Positions 1 through 26,500 of a stretch of DNA of 64,000 nucleotides are shown one piece after another. The stretch comes from Antedon mediterranea (lineage: Eukaryota > Echinodermata > Crinoidea > Comatulida > Antedonidae). The stretch lies in the NCBI RefSeq assembly GCF_964355755.1, contig NC_092671.1, positions 16,029,501 to 16,093,500 of the forward strand, written 5' to 3'. The number at the start of each line of letters is the position of its first letter. The first letter of the stretch is position 1. A model generated the notes under the pieces. It was not told the DNA's origin and ran no database searches. It worked only from the letters and a program-made list of their open reading frames with translations. Position numbers and translations under genes: made by a program.

Positions 1-1539
1 ACACAGATATATTATATATTAATATTGCATTTAAAAATTTACCATACATTTACATATATTCTATATACATGAATAGTTAAGCTTTAAACGAATTTCAAAA
101 AATGGTTATATATTGTATACTGTGTAAGCATTTCGGACAGGCCAAACATGTATTTCTCTATATCATACAAATATATTGAGTTGTAAAATAAATAATTCTT
201 TTATAAAAAAAAAAAAAAAACAGGTTTGTGCAAAATGAATTGTTGCTTTAGACAAATGAGATTAGGAGTAAGTTACAATCTTACTTTATGTTTATATTTT
301 GGGTGTTCTCAAATGTAAAAATTGTTCCAAAAGTCCCACAAAACATGCAAGGTCTAAATTTACTGGCTGCAGCCAATTATATGCATACCAAATTTCATGG
401 GAGTGCACTTACTGTACCCACCTCTTCCGTGATACCGAAATTTGTTAAAAAATTACTATAATTGGTCCTATTTGAACAATTTCAAGTTAAATGAAACAAA
501 AGTTATTGTTTCTACCTGCAGGATTTTGATCTATTTTGTTATGACACGCCAAATGTGCTAAAAATGTTTTCTTTATACAAATATTAAGCCAAATCGCCAT
601 TTATAACCTGGACTACAATAGCTAATATGCATTACATTCAGCTACATATGGCATTTATCGATTCTAGCAGAAGCGCTGACACTATCAAACTAGTTTAACA
701 AAAAAGTGTCTACCAAATATGGTAATGATATGCTTAAATATGGTACTGATATGACATCATGTCGATATATAAGCACATCACATTTGACAAATGTTCTGTA
801 TACTTTTATATTATGTTGTGTGAAACAAAACTTGACAATAAAAGTACTAGTGATGGACATTTAGCTTTAAATGGCATTATCGACATAAATGCATTCTCAA
901 AAGTAGATGACATCATATTAGGAAGGATTTTAATTGCAAATACTGTACTACTACTAATTTTCCAAAGCTATTCAATTTTACAATTAGATGCTGTAAAATT
1001 CAAAATTCAAATTCAAATCAAAGATATGCTAAAAAGTATTTGCGGCCACTGCATGGAATCAGTCCATCAATTTTATACTACCAATGACAAGACAGTCTTC
1101 TTATGTGAATATGCAAAAAGTTATTTTCATTGTAATAAAAAAATTAATTCAGCAACGACAATAGTATATTAAGCAAACTGTTGATGCGGCATAAACTGAG
1201 TGATGAATAGTAGGCCGACACTGTATAAATAATTCATACACCGTGTACGCCTAGGAATGAATATGTTATACAGTACTATCCAGAATTGAGTAACGTTTTT
1301 TTTTTGGGTAAAATAAATGATGGATTTTTATATAATACACACACTATAATATTCCCCAATAACCTTAAATACAAGTTGTACATTCTTTAAAATCATAGCT
1401 ACTTTAAGCAGTAGCCAAATAACTATGATGAAATACACCTCATTTTAATGTATAGAGCACCATATAAAATGTTTACATCTCTTAATCTTTCCCCAAAATA
1501 TAAGAACTATGTACAGTACCATCTGGTAACATATTATTT
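1..1539 (-). other. USP8 3' UTR and downstream DNA
   Basis: AT-rich sequence after the USP8 stop codon at 1540-1542. No gene is recognised here. The open frame at 759-1172 runs through a MITE copy (about 678-795) and the repeat that follows it, and has no recognisable domain. I could not place the polyadenylation site with confidence. Confidence 0.45.
678..795 (+). mobile_element. MITE family A, truncated copy
   Basis: Begins GACACTATCAAACTAGTTT and shares the family's repeated TATGGTA(A/G)TGATATG motif and GACATCAT. The right terminal repeat is missing. It is followed at 790-852 by a segment (CAAATGTTCTGTATACTTTT) that also follows the 4.3-4.6 kb copy at 4647-4712. Confidence 0.7.
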
Positions 1540-16075
<14,536 letters not shown>

Positions 16076-16102
16076 CTTGGATACTTACTTTAATACAACA
16101 TC

Positions 16103-17969
16103 TATAAATATAATCATTATAACAAATTAACATTAATATTTCATAATAAAAAACGACACAGAGGAACAAAACATTTTAGAATCAAATTTGTTACCTTTAT
16201 TTTATTCTCATTCTCAACCCTATACTTAAAGCCAACCTTTGAAAAAATTAAATAGAATCTGGAAAAAAATCAACAGAAATAACATATGTAGCGTTTTCAG
16301 AACACCATGTTAAATAAACTTCTTAATGGAGGGACTTACAGTATGAGAAACAAAATTACTGTAAAATGATTAGCCTACGTTACTGAATTATTAAAAATAA
16401 TAAGACAAATTTTGTTGATCGCCTAAATTCAAACGGGGAAAAAAGAAAGTGACAAGTCACACACAAGTGCCTATGCTTATACACTGTCTTTTACTTATCA
16501 TCTTTTTTCCATTGGATTTCAAGCAATTTTTCAATTTTTTTCATAAAGTTTACAGTAAAAAGTTAAGGAATTACAAATTTTTAAGTAACTTGTCCTCCAA
16601 AACTATGCTGGCCGTGCTATGTTATTTCTGTTGATTACGCTTCCCTGCACACAGAGCATCGATCGAAGATGTCTTCCATTTCGTGAAACAGGCGTATTTA
16701 TTGAAAAGACTTTGTTTGGATCTCTAAGCAAACCCCATCGATGTCGTGTCTTTTTTTTTTAGACAGATTATTTAGAGGAATATATATATATATACATATC
16801 AGATGTAGTCACAAGGAAAGGGAACAATCTCTGTTCAAACCACTGGGGAAATATCAAAGGCCTCCGTTAAAAAGTGGTCAGGTCGAAACCTTACCAATTG
16901 TACTGGGGGCTATGGCCCTGTATATACAGTATAGGAAATAAGTCAGTCAGAAAATAAAAATGAATATTATGATGGCATACATAATGCGTGGATGTGGTGT
17001 GATATTCATTAACGCAAAACAATCTAGCCTTATTAGAGGGTCATGCTAATCTTCGCCCGGTGGTCCTGGTATCACCCGTTTCTGATATAAAATACATGCT
17101 AAAATAATATTTAATTAATTTAATTGTACGTTTTGTACATTTAGGCCTATAATAGCCTAGCTAGGCTAGGCCTACCTATATATTAATTATATCTTCTTCC
17201 AATTTATTTAGTGCAAACTTCAGACTAGGCGTATAGGACTAGGCCTAGGGTAGGCCTACTATACTATATATTATTATCAAAAAGCAAAGAACAGAAAGAC
17301 CCCATATACTAGGCCTAGCTAGCGGTGGACTAATACTATAGTACTACTCTCTAGGCTCTATATAGTAAACCTACTGTACTACTTTAGTGGGCTTCAAATT
17401 CTAGGCCTGAGGTTGGCCCTACTTCTCCCGTTTAGTTTGGTTTTGGTGGTGGTGGTGGTGGTTTTGGTGGTGGGAGGAGTTTGATTTTGAGTCTCATCAA
17501 AATCATAACAAACGTATAAATTTAACACAATTAAATAAAACTAAATGCTTACCTTTTTCACCTACATCAAAAATAAAAATTCTTTTCAATTCAAAATGAC
17601 ATCTACCAAGATTTTATACAAATATAAAACATCTAGCCTGGGCCTAGGCTAGATAGAGTAGGCCTAGAGGGCTTAGTTTAGTTAGGCTAGTATAGTATCG
17701 GTCGAAGCCATTTTTATTTTTAAGATTTTTTGTTTTCACATGATTTGACCCCTCTGGACCAATCACTACGCCAAATCTCGCTTAGACAATAATATAGTTC
17801 TGATTCATCACACATACATTGGTATAATTGAGCATATTTCATTCCAATCGTGCATAAATTTGTATCAAGTTAATAAAACTAAGTATACGAGTTTTTAGTA
17901 AAATATCTATATCGTTATAGTAATGAAAAAAAAAAAAATTAGATTAGTGATATTAAAATTATCATCTGT
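16103..17969. other. Intergenic region between divergent USP8 and GABPB
   Basis: Contains the presumed USP8 5' UTR and first-exon region. There is an AG acceptor just upstream of the USP8 start exon near 16103, and a donor-like AAAGGTAAGC on the minus strand near 17550. It also holds many TAGGCCTA-like palindromes (17140-17420 and 17640-17690), a GGT-rich stretch at 17440-17475 and a CCAAT box at about 17759. No other gene is recognised. Confidence 0.6.
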
Positions 17970-17972
17970 GTG

Positions 17973-18021
17973 TTATCCGGTGATGACATCTATTTCCGGA
18001 AGACATTTTTTCTAACTTCCG
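17973..18021. promoter_or_regulatory. Cluster of ETS/GABP-type sites at the GABPB promoter
   Basis: Three ETS cores lie within 50 bp: TATCCGG at about 17974-17980, palindromic TTCCGGAAG at 17994-18002, and ACTTCCG at 18015-18021. A TGATGACA element is at 17981. ETS cores of the CCGGAA type are the binding sites of GABP alpha, and paired sites favour the alpha2-beta2 tetramer. The cluster lies about 110-160 bp before the splice donor of the putative non-coding exon, so it is a plausible autoregulatory and possibly bidirectional promoter. Confidence 0.6.
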
Positions 18022-18029
18022 TCGTGAGC

Positions 18030-18131
18030 TATCTTACGAACATACGCATTTCTTCTAATTTATTGATACATTTGGGCTCGTAAAGCAAACAGCGTTTGCA
18101 TGTTTCAGTAGCAGTTAATATATTTTATCTG
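18030..18131 (+). other. Putative non-coding first exon of GABPB
   Basis: Ends at a consensus donor (TATCTG, then GTAAGT at 18132). The next exon starts after an AG at 20502 and reaches the GABPB ATG 13 bases later. The transcription start is not determinable from sequence; the left edge given is approximate. Confidence 0.5.
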
Positions 18132-20502
18132 GTAAGTTATCTTATTTATTTTTTCGTATTTATGTTTTGAAAATTAGATTACGCCATGTAAACGTTTTGC
18201 TTCCGGAGCAGCAGCAGGGCAGCCTTCGTGTTTTTGTATTGCCTGTTGACTCTCTGTGTGTGTGTGTGTGTGTGTGCAGCATCAGCACAGGATTTATAGT
18301 ATCCTTTATTGCATGCAACAGGGATTTTATTGAAAATGTAACATTGACTGAATTATATAAGTACTAGCTAGTTTTACTTCACCTTGCATATGTTTTGTTT
18401 AAAATGTTTTAATTATTAATAATTAGAGAGAGAGAGAACAGAATTCCTCATTGTTTGGCATGCTTTAAATTAAAGTTTAATAAAAAAAGATGATGCAGGA
18501 TGCGCAGAGGGAAGTGGGATGTGGGGGGGTGGTGGTGGTGTGTAGGAGGAGGAGGGATCTAGAGGGAAAGACTTGGATGCAGTAGTATACAAATAATGAA
18601 TGTGTTTATGAGTGCGATAGTACAAATAATTTCATTCAGTGAAAGATTAATTTTCTATTTTTCCATTCAGGCCTGCCAAAATTAGCGATAATTGGTCCAT
18701 GAAGCTGTACTATAATAATTTTACTCAAAAATAATAAATTAATTTATAAAATGAGTTTGAATAAAATACCTGAGATATCCAATTAAATGAAGATAGTAAA
18801 AAAAAATTGGACAAACTGTTTTCACTGAAAAGTGTAAACAATACTGAATACCATTGACTGAACTGAAAATAGGAGATTTTTTAGCCCTTCCCTTGATATA
18901 TTATTGTTTTATTTATGTTTCAATGTTTACTTTATATTTTATATGGGTAAATAAAAGAAAGAAAAGAAAGAAAATGATTAATATTCATATAAATATTATA
19001 AATGCTGAGTAAGAAGTATTGAGTGTTTGTTTTTCATTGAGTGTTTGGTTACAGTGACACCAAGTGTTAAAACCTGTCAAATTAATTCACGCAGAATTTC
19101 CTGTCGTTTTAACCAAATCAGTTCACACGGCTTTTAACAATTTTATACAATTCACCACTTTTCCTGTAGAATAATGCAATTTTTTTTTAAACTTTTAGAA
19201 ACAATAATTTTTTTTTTTTCCAATTTTATTAATAATAAATTGTTCTTTTGTTTTTGTTTTTTTAATGCAATTGCAACTATTTATTTTATTTGGAAAAAGC
19301 AAGTGTCTGCAAAGAGTAAAACCTGTTTTTTTCTAGGCTCCTGGATACCTACTGTATAATACAATGGATAAGATAATTTTGGCCAATTCAAATCTTTTTT
19401 TTATATATTTTGTAAATTAATTATCATTCTAAATTTAACACTTTGACTAAATATTTTAGCTTTACAATGGTACCAAGAACGATTTTTAAATCGCAATATG
19501 TAAATCGTAATAGTAAAATGAAAGTAACCCACTTTTTGAATTTTTCGTAGTTTCGCGCAAGAAAGTCGAGATATTCGCGATTTTGTGCACGACATCACAA
19601 TATGAAAATATCGCCCGGTGAGATCAACAAACAACGAAAAAGTTACTTACACGGCACCGATAGGCCTATAAAAACAAGTTATCACTATCGATAAATGTAT
19701 TACATTTTATAAATCATAAATCTTACATCAATGTTTCGCCAAAATCCACATAGTAAAGACACCAGGCCTAGTTAACCAGGCCTAAAGTTGGTCCGGAACC
19801 GTTTTACGACTAGGGCTAGGCTAGCCTAGTACTACTAGCCTAGCTAGGCCTAGGAGATAGTAAACTAATGATAATAACCATACCATTTCAAAACAAGTTT
19901 GTTGCGTGAAACTCGGTCACTTTCAGTAAAACACCAAAACAATTAGGGTATACATACAATAATAAAATTCAAGACTTCATATTGAAAATGACTCCATTAT
20001 TTTTTATTCAGATAACAAACAAACATGTCAATCCACAAAAACTTTTGTAATCCTTCGGCGGCATAGCTAGCGCGCGACCAATACACAATGCGCCAAGCCA
20101 TCGCTCTACGCGCTACTGTGATGCGTGGTGTTTGTTATTTCGACAGGTACCATTTTGACAGTCGTTCGTAACCAGATTAGTTACTTTCAACTTGTAAAAT
20201 ATTGACGGTCCAGACCGAATATAGTGTTCATATTTATAGTATATACCAATAATTAACCTATCTACCGGATTTCGTAAAAAAACGCGAAAAACGAAGATCT
20301 TCGTTTTTGGCAGTCAAGCGTTGTGTTTCCAAAAACGAAGATCTTCGTGTTTGGCAGTCAAAGTGTTAAGCATCTGAGTAGAATGTGATTCTACTTCAAT
20401 TTACATTGTTTGACTTTGTACAGCAAAACTAAATTTACATCTTTATTTTGTAAAAATACTATTTGAAATGATTTATATTTTGTTCTTTTTCAATCATTGT
20501 AG
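18132..20502 (+). other. GABPB 5' UTR intron
   Basis: A 2.4 kb intron containing a GT dinucleotide run (18257-18278), a G/GGT-rich stretch (18505-18560) and the piggyBac-like element at 19435-20369. The small open frames in it have no recognisable content. Confidence 0.6.
19435..20369. mobile_element. Non-autonomous piggyBac-like element with TTAA target duplication
   Basis: The left boundary is TTAA (19435-19438) followed by CACTTTGACT. The right boundary is AGTCAAAGTG followed by TTAA (20366-20369). Exact TTAA duplication plus a short terminal inverted repeat is the piggyBac signature. A 30-bp-class direct repeat (AAAACGAAGATCTTCGT, then TTTGGCAGTCAA) occurs twice near the right end. There is no transposase frame, so it is non-autonomous. 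Confidence 0.8.
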
Positions 20503-20515
20503 GCTATAAAACAGA

Positions 20516-23500
20516 ATGTCCTTGGTTGATCTAGGCAAACGGTTGTTGGAAGCATCTAAACATGGCAGAGAAGAGGATGTCCGATTATTAATGACCAATG
20601 GTGCACCATTTACTACAGATTGGGTAAGTCACAGGTTCTATTATTATCTATATTTTTTTTAATACTAAAATAACTATCAAGATAAATAGTAATATAGTAT
20701 TTGTATACCTGCAATAACTTTCCTCCAGTCCAACTATGTATAATTACCTTTTCTTCACTTACCATGCAAATATTAACATATTACTGTCTATAGGATAATT
20801 AGTAATTATACAGTATTTGTATACCTACCGTATCATTCCTCTAACTATTGTATAAATTTACTTTTTCTTCACAAACCATGCAAATAATGTATTAATTACT
20901 GTCCCATTTCACAGCATAAATTTATTTAACTGTTATTTTCAGCTTGGGACATCTCCTTTGCATCTAGCAGCACAACATGGTCACTTATCAACAGCTGAAG
21001 TGTTGCTAAGAGCAGGGGTCAGCAGAGATGCCAGAACTAAAGTGGACAGGACACCCTTACACATGGCAGCTCAAGAAGGCCATAAGGATATTGTCAACTT
21101 ACTTGTAAAATTAGGCGCTGATTTAGATGCTAAAGATATGGTAAGTTTATATTGCAGTGTTTTCTTTCCAAGACTGGTTAGTAAAATGTTATTATTAAAT
21201 AAAATATATAAATTGTATTTATTTTATAGTTCTATATTATATTGATTTGTTTAATAGTTTGATGGTTTTTGTGTGTATATATTATATATTGTTACTTTTT
21301 TTGGGGAAATACAGTGCTTTCAGCTTATTGCTGGTTTTTGTATTTTTATATTACCAAATGAACAAATAAATATTGAGGTTGTCCAAAATTGTTTTAAATC
21401 TCATTGTACCCAAGATACCAATATTAGTCTTTTTTACCCAAGATGCCATGATATGACTTTGAACTTTTCTACCATTTATGATTTGGATATCTACCAAGAT
21501 GTCAGTTAAAGTTTATTGACAAATGTGCTGCCTAAATTATTTATTGCCCTCTTGCTCTCATACTACCCACATTGCATTGGAGGTTTGCCCATAAAATTTG
21601 GAACATAGTGTTATGGAGCATAATCCAGTTAGCTATCCAGTACATTGGCTTTCTTCAATAAAAGGCAACACGAAATTGTGGATAAAATACAATAAACAAT
21701 CTACAAAAAGTAATCCTATTAAATATAGATTTACTATTTGCTATTTTAATTTTAAATAGAATATTACTGTATCAAGTTATTCAATCAAATTTTGTTGAGT
21801 CTTCATGTACTATATACTGTTTTTTTTTTTATTGATATTTTATATAACTGTTGGTATAGCATTAAACTGTATAGACCTGTAACCTGTATTATGTCCTCTG
21901 GGAAATAAAAACTTGCAATGTGGCTTATTAGAAAGTAAATTGTAACGCAGCCAAGATTTGTAGACTTTTCCTAAGTAGATATAATGAATGATGAGTTTGC
22001 CTATCTGTCTAGAATGACATGTGGCCCACATTGTTATTGGTTAGACTTGAAGACTGCATTGCTAAATTGTATCTGAATCATTATCTTTGATTTAGTTATT
22101 TTCACATTACTATAAATTGAAAGTAGAAAAAGTGAACTATTAATATTTGGCTTTCTTCTGTATGATTTTGTTATAAAATATTTTGATTAAAAAAAAGGAA
22201 TTGAATAAAACTAGCTTTTTTTAAAACTTCCCAGCTTGTAAGACTTGTAGGAATAAATTGGTATTAGTATAAAAATTGTATAAGGAAATATTAAAAAACA
22301 ATAAACATTTTCAGTTTAGTAGTACTAACTAAAGTAGGTTAGGCCTATTGCTGCAATTAAAAATAAGAGAAATCTTGCATTGTTAAACCTAACTTTATTG
22401 TCCCGAATTGATTTCTAAATTGGGAAAAAATTACATATTCATCCTGGCAATTTAATAGCTGTGTGTGGAACATAAAATGATAATAAAAAGCTCTATCTAC
22501 ACTCTCAAACTAGTTTGGCAAAAAAAATGTAATGAGCTTAAATATGGTAGTGATGCCCTAATATGGTAGTGATATGACATCATCGTTTCCATATATGGGC
22601 GCATCACTTACATTTTTTGTCACATAAAGTTGGATAGTGTGCATGGAAAATAAAATAATACTGTTAATTGTAAGATCAATGATTCTTTAACATGATGAAT
22701 ATATTTATTTTAAATTAAATGGTATTATTTAGTATGGTATTAGATTAAATAGAAAAAAAATATATTCTAAAATTGTAACAACTAAGGTAAAAAGATTCTA
22801 GCAATTATAAAAAAAACCTGTAAATTTCAAATAATCTATAGTCAATATGAGTCATGATCGATCAGCACAAAGCAACAACCATATGATCATTTTAGTTTTA
22901 TAACCTTCGCTGACTTACCCCTACCAAACCAAATGCATTTCCTCTGCCGTCAGTCATTAGCGTCAGGTGCAACCTCTTGCAAAATCTACTGTCTTTTCAA
23001 ACAGCCAATCTATCGAGCAACTTTTAAAATGTTTGCGACTGTTATTTGTCCCGACAACGAGCATTTGACTCCTCTTTTCCTGCTCTGACAGTTTACTCTC
23101 AGCTTTTTCGAAATTAAAATGCAATTTTCTGCTTTATTTATTTTAACAGGTCTTGAATTGACAGGAAGTGGTGTTTAGCCATTTCTTATAAAGTGCTTTA
23201 AGTTTAAGCATGGACCTAATTTATAGGTCCATGGTTTAAGTAACAGATAATTGATGAACAACAGACAAGATGTATTTTTAAGTGGGGCGATAATATTGAT
23301 TTATAAAATTGTTGTACTGTATAGTAATACCCTCTATGCTACGTTTTGCCTCCCAATAATTTACAGTATTCTTAATGCATTTTTTTGGACAATTTCTTAT
23401 AACTTTTTATTTATCGATTAATTCTTATTTTGTACAGATTTAGTTCACATAATGTTATAATATGCCATGTATATATCATTTTGATACTTTGCAATAATAA

Positions 23501-26500
23501 TCCACTGGGAACATGTACATTTCCTCAAGTCACAGAAACACAAGTTACAATTTGCAAATTCCCTGCTACTGTAAGTTGTCCATACTAGGTTAAAGTGTAT
23601 GGAGTATCCACAAAAAAAAATAAAAAATAAAAATTCCCTATTATAAAACACTACTTTAGAAATGAAAGAATAAATATATTTTTATTATTATATAATCAAT
23701 AAATATAATTTGATTTTTATCTCTTGAAATATTAAAATAAGTATATTTATGAGGTCTGTTTAAACCCCTTTGCAATACCAACATTGAACTGTAGAATTAC
23801 AGTACAACAACTGAAGTCAATGGAATTGATAATAATTTTATTTTATTTGATTCATTAATGTTGACATGTGCCATTATCTTTGATTTAGTTTTGATCTGGC
23901 ATTTTCTAGGTCACCATAGTCCAGTAGTACCACGTGATTCCTGTCAGCTGTGTCCATCATGCAACTTGATAGCCAGTCCGTTATGCATGACTTCACTTCA
24001 CACACACATGGTGTTTACGTGCTCTATCTATTCACCACGTGTTATTCATTTTCTTAGAGACACGTACTTGTTCGTGTAAATACGACATCTGGATTCTTTA
24101 CAAGAAGCATGCCAAACATGTGGATCTTTTCTATCGAATTAAAGAACTTGGTGTCATTTGTAATGTTTGATTTCAGTATTATGTTGAGCAGGATATCTTA
24201 CCAAAGAATCCATCCTATTCGCAGACATTTGGCCACCACTGACCTTTCCATTAGAATGTATTTAAAGCAACTTACTCCATTATAATTAATTATTAGTGAC
24301 AATGACATCAGTGAATTTCTACAATATCTATAGGATATATGTATACAAAATACTGTATCATTATTCAAGATTCAATTCAAATTTGATTGGTCCATGCAGG
24401 GAGATGTAAAATTATAACTGTTTTACATCTCCCTGGTCCAAAATGGAAATTCACTTTGCTTGGCATAATTGGCATAAGATATGCAACAAATTTAAAAAAT
24501 GCTATACAATTGCCAAAATGTGTTTTATAAACACATACAGTATATATTGGCATTACAGGAATAGTTTAAAAGTTTGTTTATATACAGTAATTTCAGAGCA
24601 CCTGAAATGATCCAAAAATGTGTATTATTTCATTGGTACCGTACTATACTGTAGAATGGCTAATTACAATGTACAGTAGTGGTCCTCTGCTTTATGTTCA
24701 CTTCAATCTATGAGTTAGGCTATTTTGAAGATAAATAATTTGCTTGTCATCAGTTTTTTAATAATCTCATCATCGATCAGTTACTATTTCTGGATGGATA
24801 TTCTATCATAAAACACTTGAATGAAAACTTGATAGTTATATATCTTATGTCGTTCGATTGATATTATGTAAATGTGTGATTGTCATCTAACAGGTGGCTT
24901 CACCAGTTTGATAGGAAACTTCATTTAAATTGTAGAAAAAAAAGTCCAAAGTCATGATAGATCCCGGAGATGTTGTACTGTTGTGATTTTTTTCCCTTAA
25001 TTTTACAGTACATTTTTGGGGAATTCAATATCAATCATAGTAATAATAAGAATTTTACTTTTTTTAGTGTTATGTTTTTACAGTAGTGTATATAAAAACT
25101 AAAAATTCTTCAGTTCATTTCAAAAGAGCTCTTTTCAAAAGCATTATCTTTTATATTACGTCTATAGTTTTTAAATTTTATTGTAAATAAATTTGTAAAT
25201 TCAGGGTCAATACTATATCTGAGGTCATGCCTATATTTAATATGCTGGTTGTCTTGCCTTGTGTTGGGTTTAACCATATCCATATTTTATATTCCAATAA
25301 TAATAATATAATTTTTGTAGGAAATAAACAATGATAAGAATTAAGCAGCAATATGATAGCAAGGCTGTAGATATATTTGTGGCTAATTTAAATATCTAAA
25401 ATTCTACAAATTGGAGCATTTCCTTTAGAGATTTGGCGAGATTACAAGAATAAAAAGTATTTAAACTACCCTGGATACAGTCATTGCTATGCTTATGATG
25501 ATAATGATTGATGATCACTATTGTTCTTCACTCCCCAACAAAGAAACAGTTTATAATACCACTAACCCAGCCTCAACATTAGACCCTCATCAACTGTTTA
25601 CACAGTATACACATGATTATAATTATAACCAAAAATATACAAAACATTAATTTTGTGACTCAACCCAGTACGATTTGTCATTCTAATTCTCAAGAATTGT
25701 ATAAGCTTAAAAAAATTGATAAAGTTTTAATTGAATTAAATGTAAGGTCTTTACGTTTGAGTCTGTTAGCACTCCAGCGTGGTATCATTACTACAAAACA
25801 GTGTACGCAGTAAGCGATGTTGTGTTTCTATTTTGAGTCGATGATACTTTACTTCGCATTTGTCCGTCCTGTGAGGAAACATCACGGCCATGTGTGACAA
25901 TTGCATTGTCATGTGTAATTGAAGATCCTCGACCCTGTCTCATATGCCATCAATTACATACTACCTCTATGGAAAAGTACACAGGACTGTCATTCATGCG
26001 CTGCTTTAACTCAGGATTCTCCATAGAAGGAAGTTGGATGCGATAGTCCTTGGGGGCCTATTTGTACCATTACAGTTAGATATTAGAAGCCAATTACAAT
26101 TATAGTTTAGCAACTCGGCATGTGTCCTGGGACATTAAATCCAGGTTTTTTTTTTTATTTCTATAATTTGTCTATGTTTTTACCTATTGATGTTATTAAC
26201 CCTAAAATTGTATTTTTATGTTCGATTAATTTTTCATCCAACATACAGTCTGGATTAATCCTATAAGAGACCGTATTCTTATTCTACAGTATAGCATACT
26301 GTACTATAATGGAATCATCTCAGGTTATATAAAGAATCTATAATAAAATTATTTACAGTAGACACATTTTTTTTTTAATATTGAGAATGAGTAAACATTA
26401 CATTTTTAGATCAAAAAAGAAATAGAAAAATTTTTTTTTGTTGTTAATGTAGAAGTTTACCAAATTTAAGCGTGTTGTAAATCGCACTTCTCAAGGGCAG

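Noticed and set aside
759-1172. 137-codon open frame downstream of USP8.
   Set aside because: It begins inside a MITE copy and continues in a repeat also found at 4647. No domain was recognised.
17030-17060. Minus-strand GAAGATTAGCATGACCC resembles the core of U6 snRNA.
   Set aside because: Only about 15-16 nt match. The flanks do not match U6, and there is no T-run terminator at the right distance. Treated as chance or a tiny relic.
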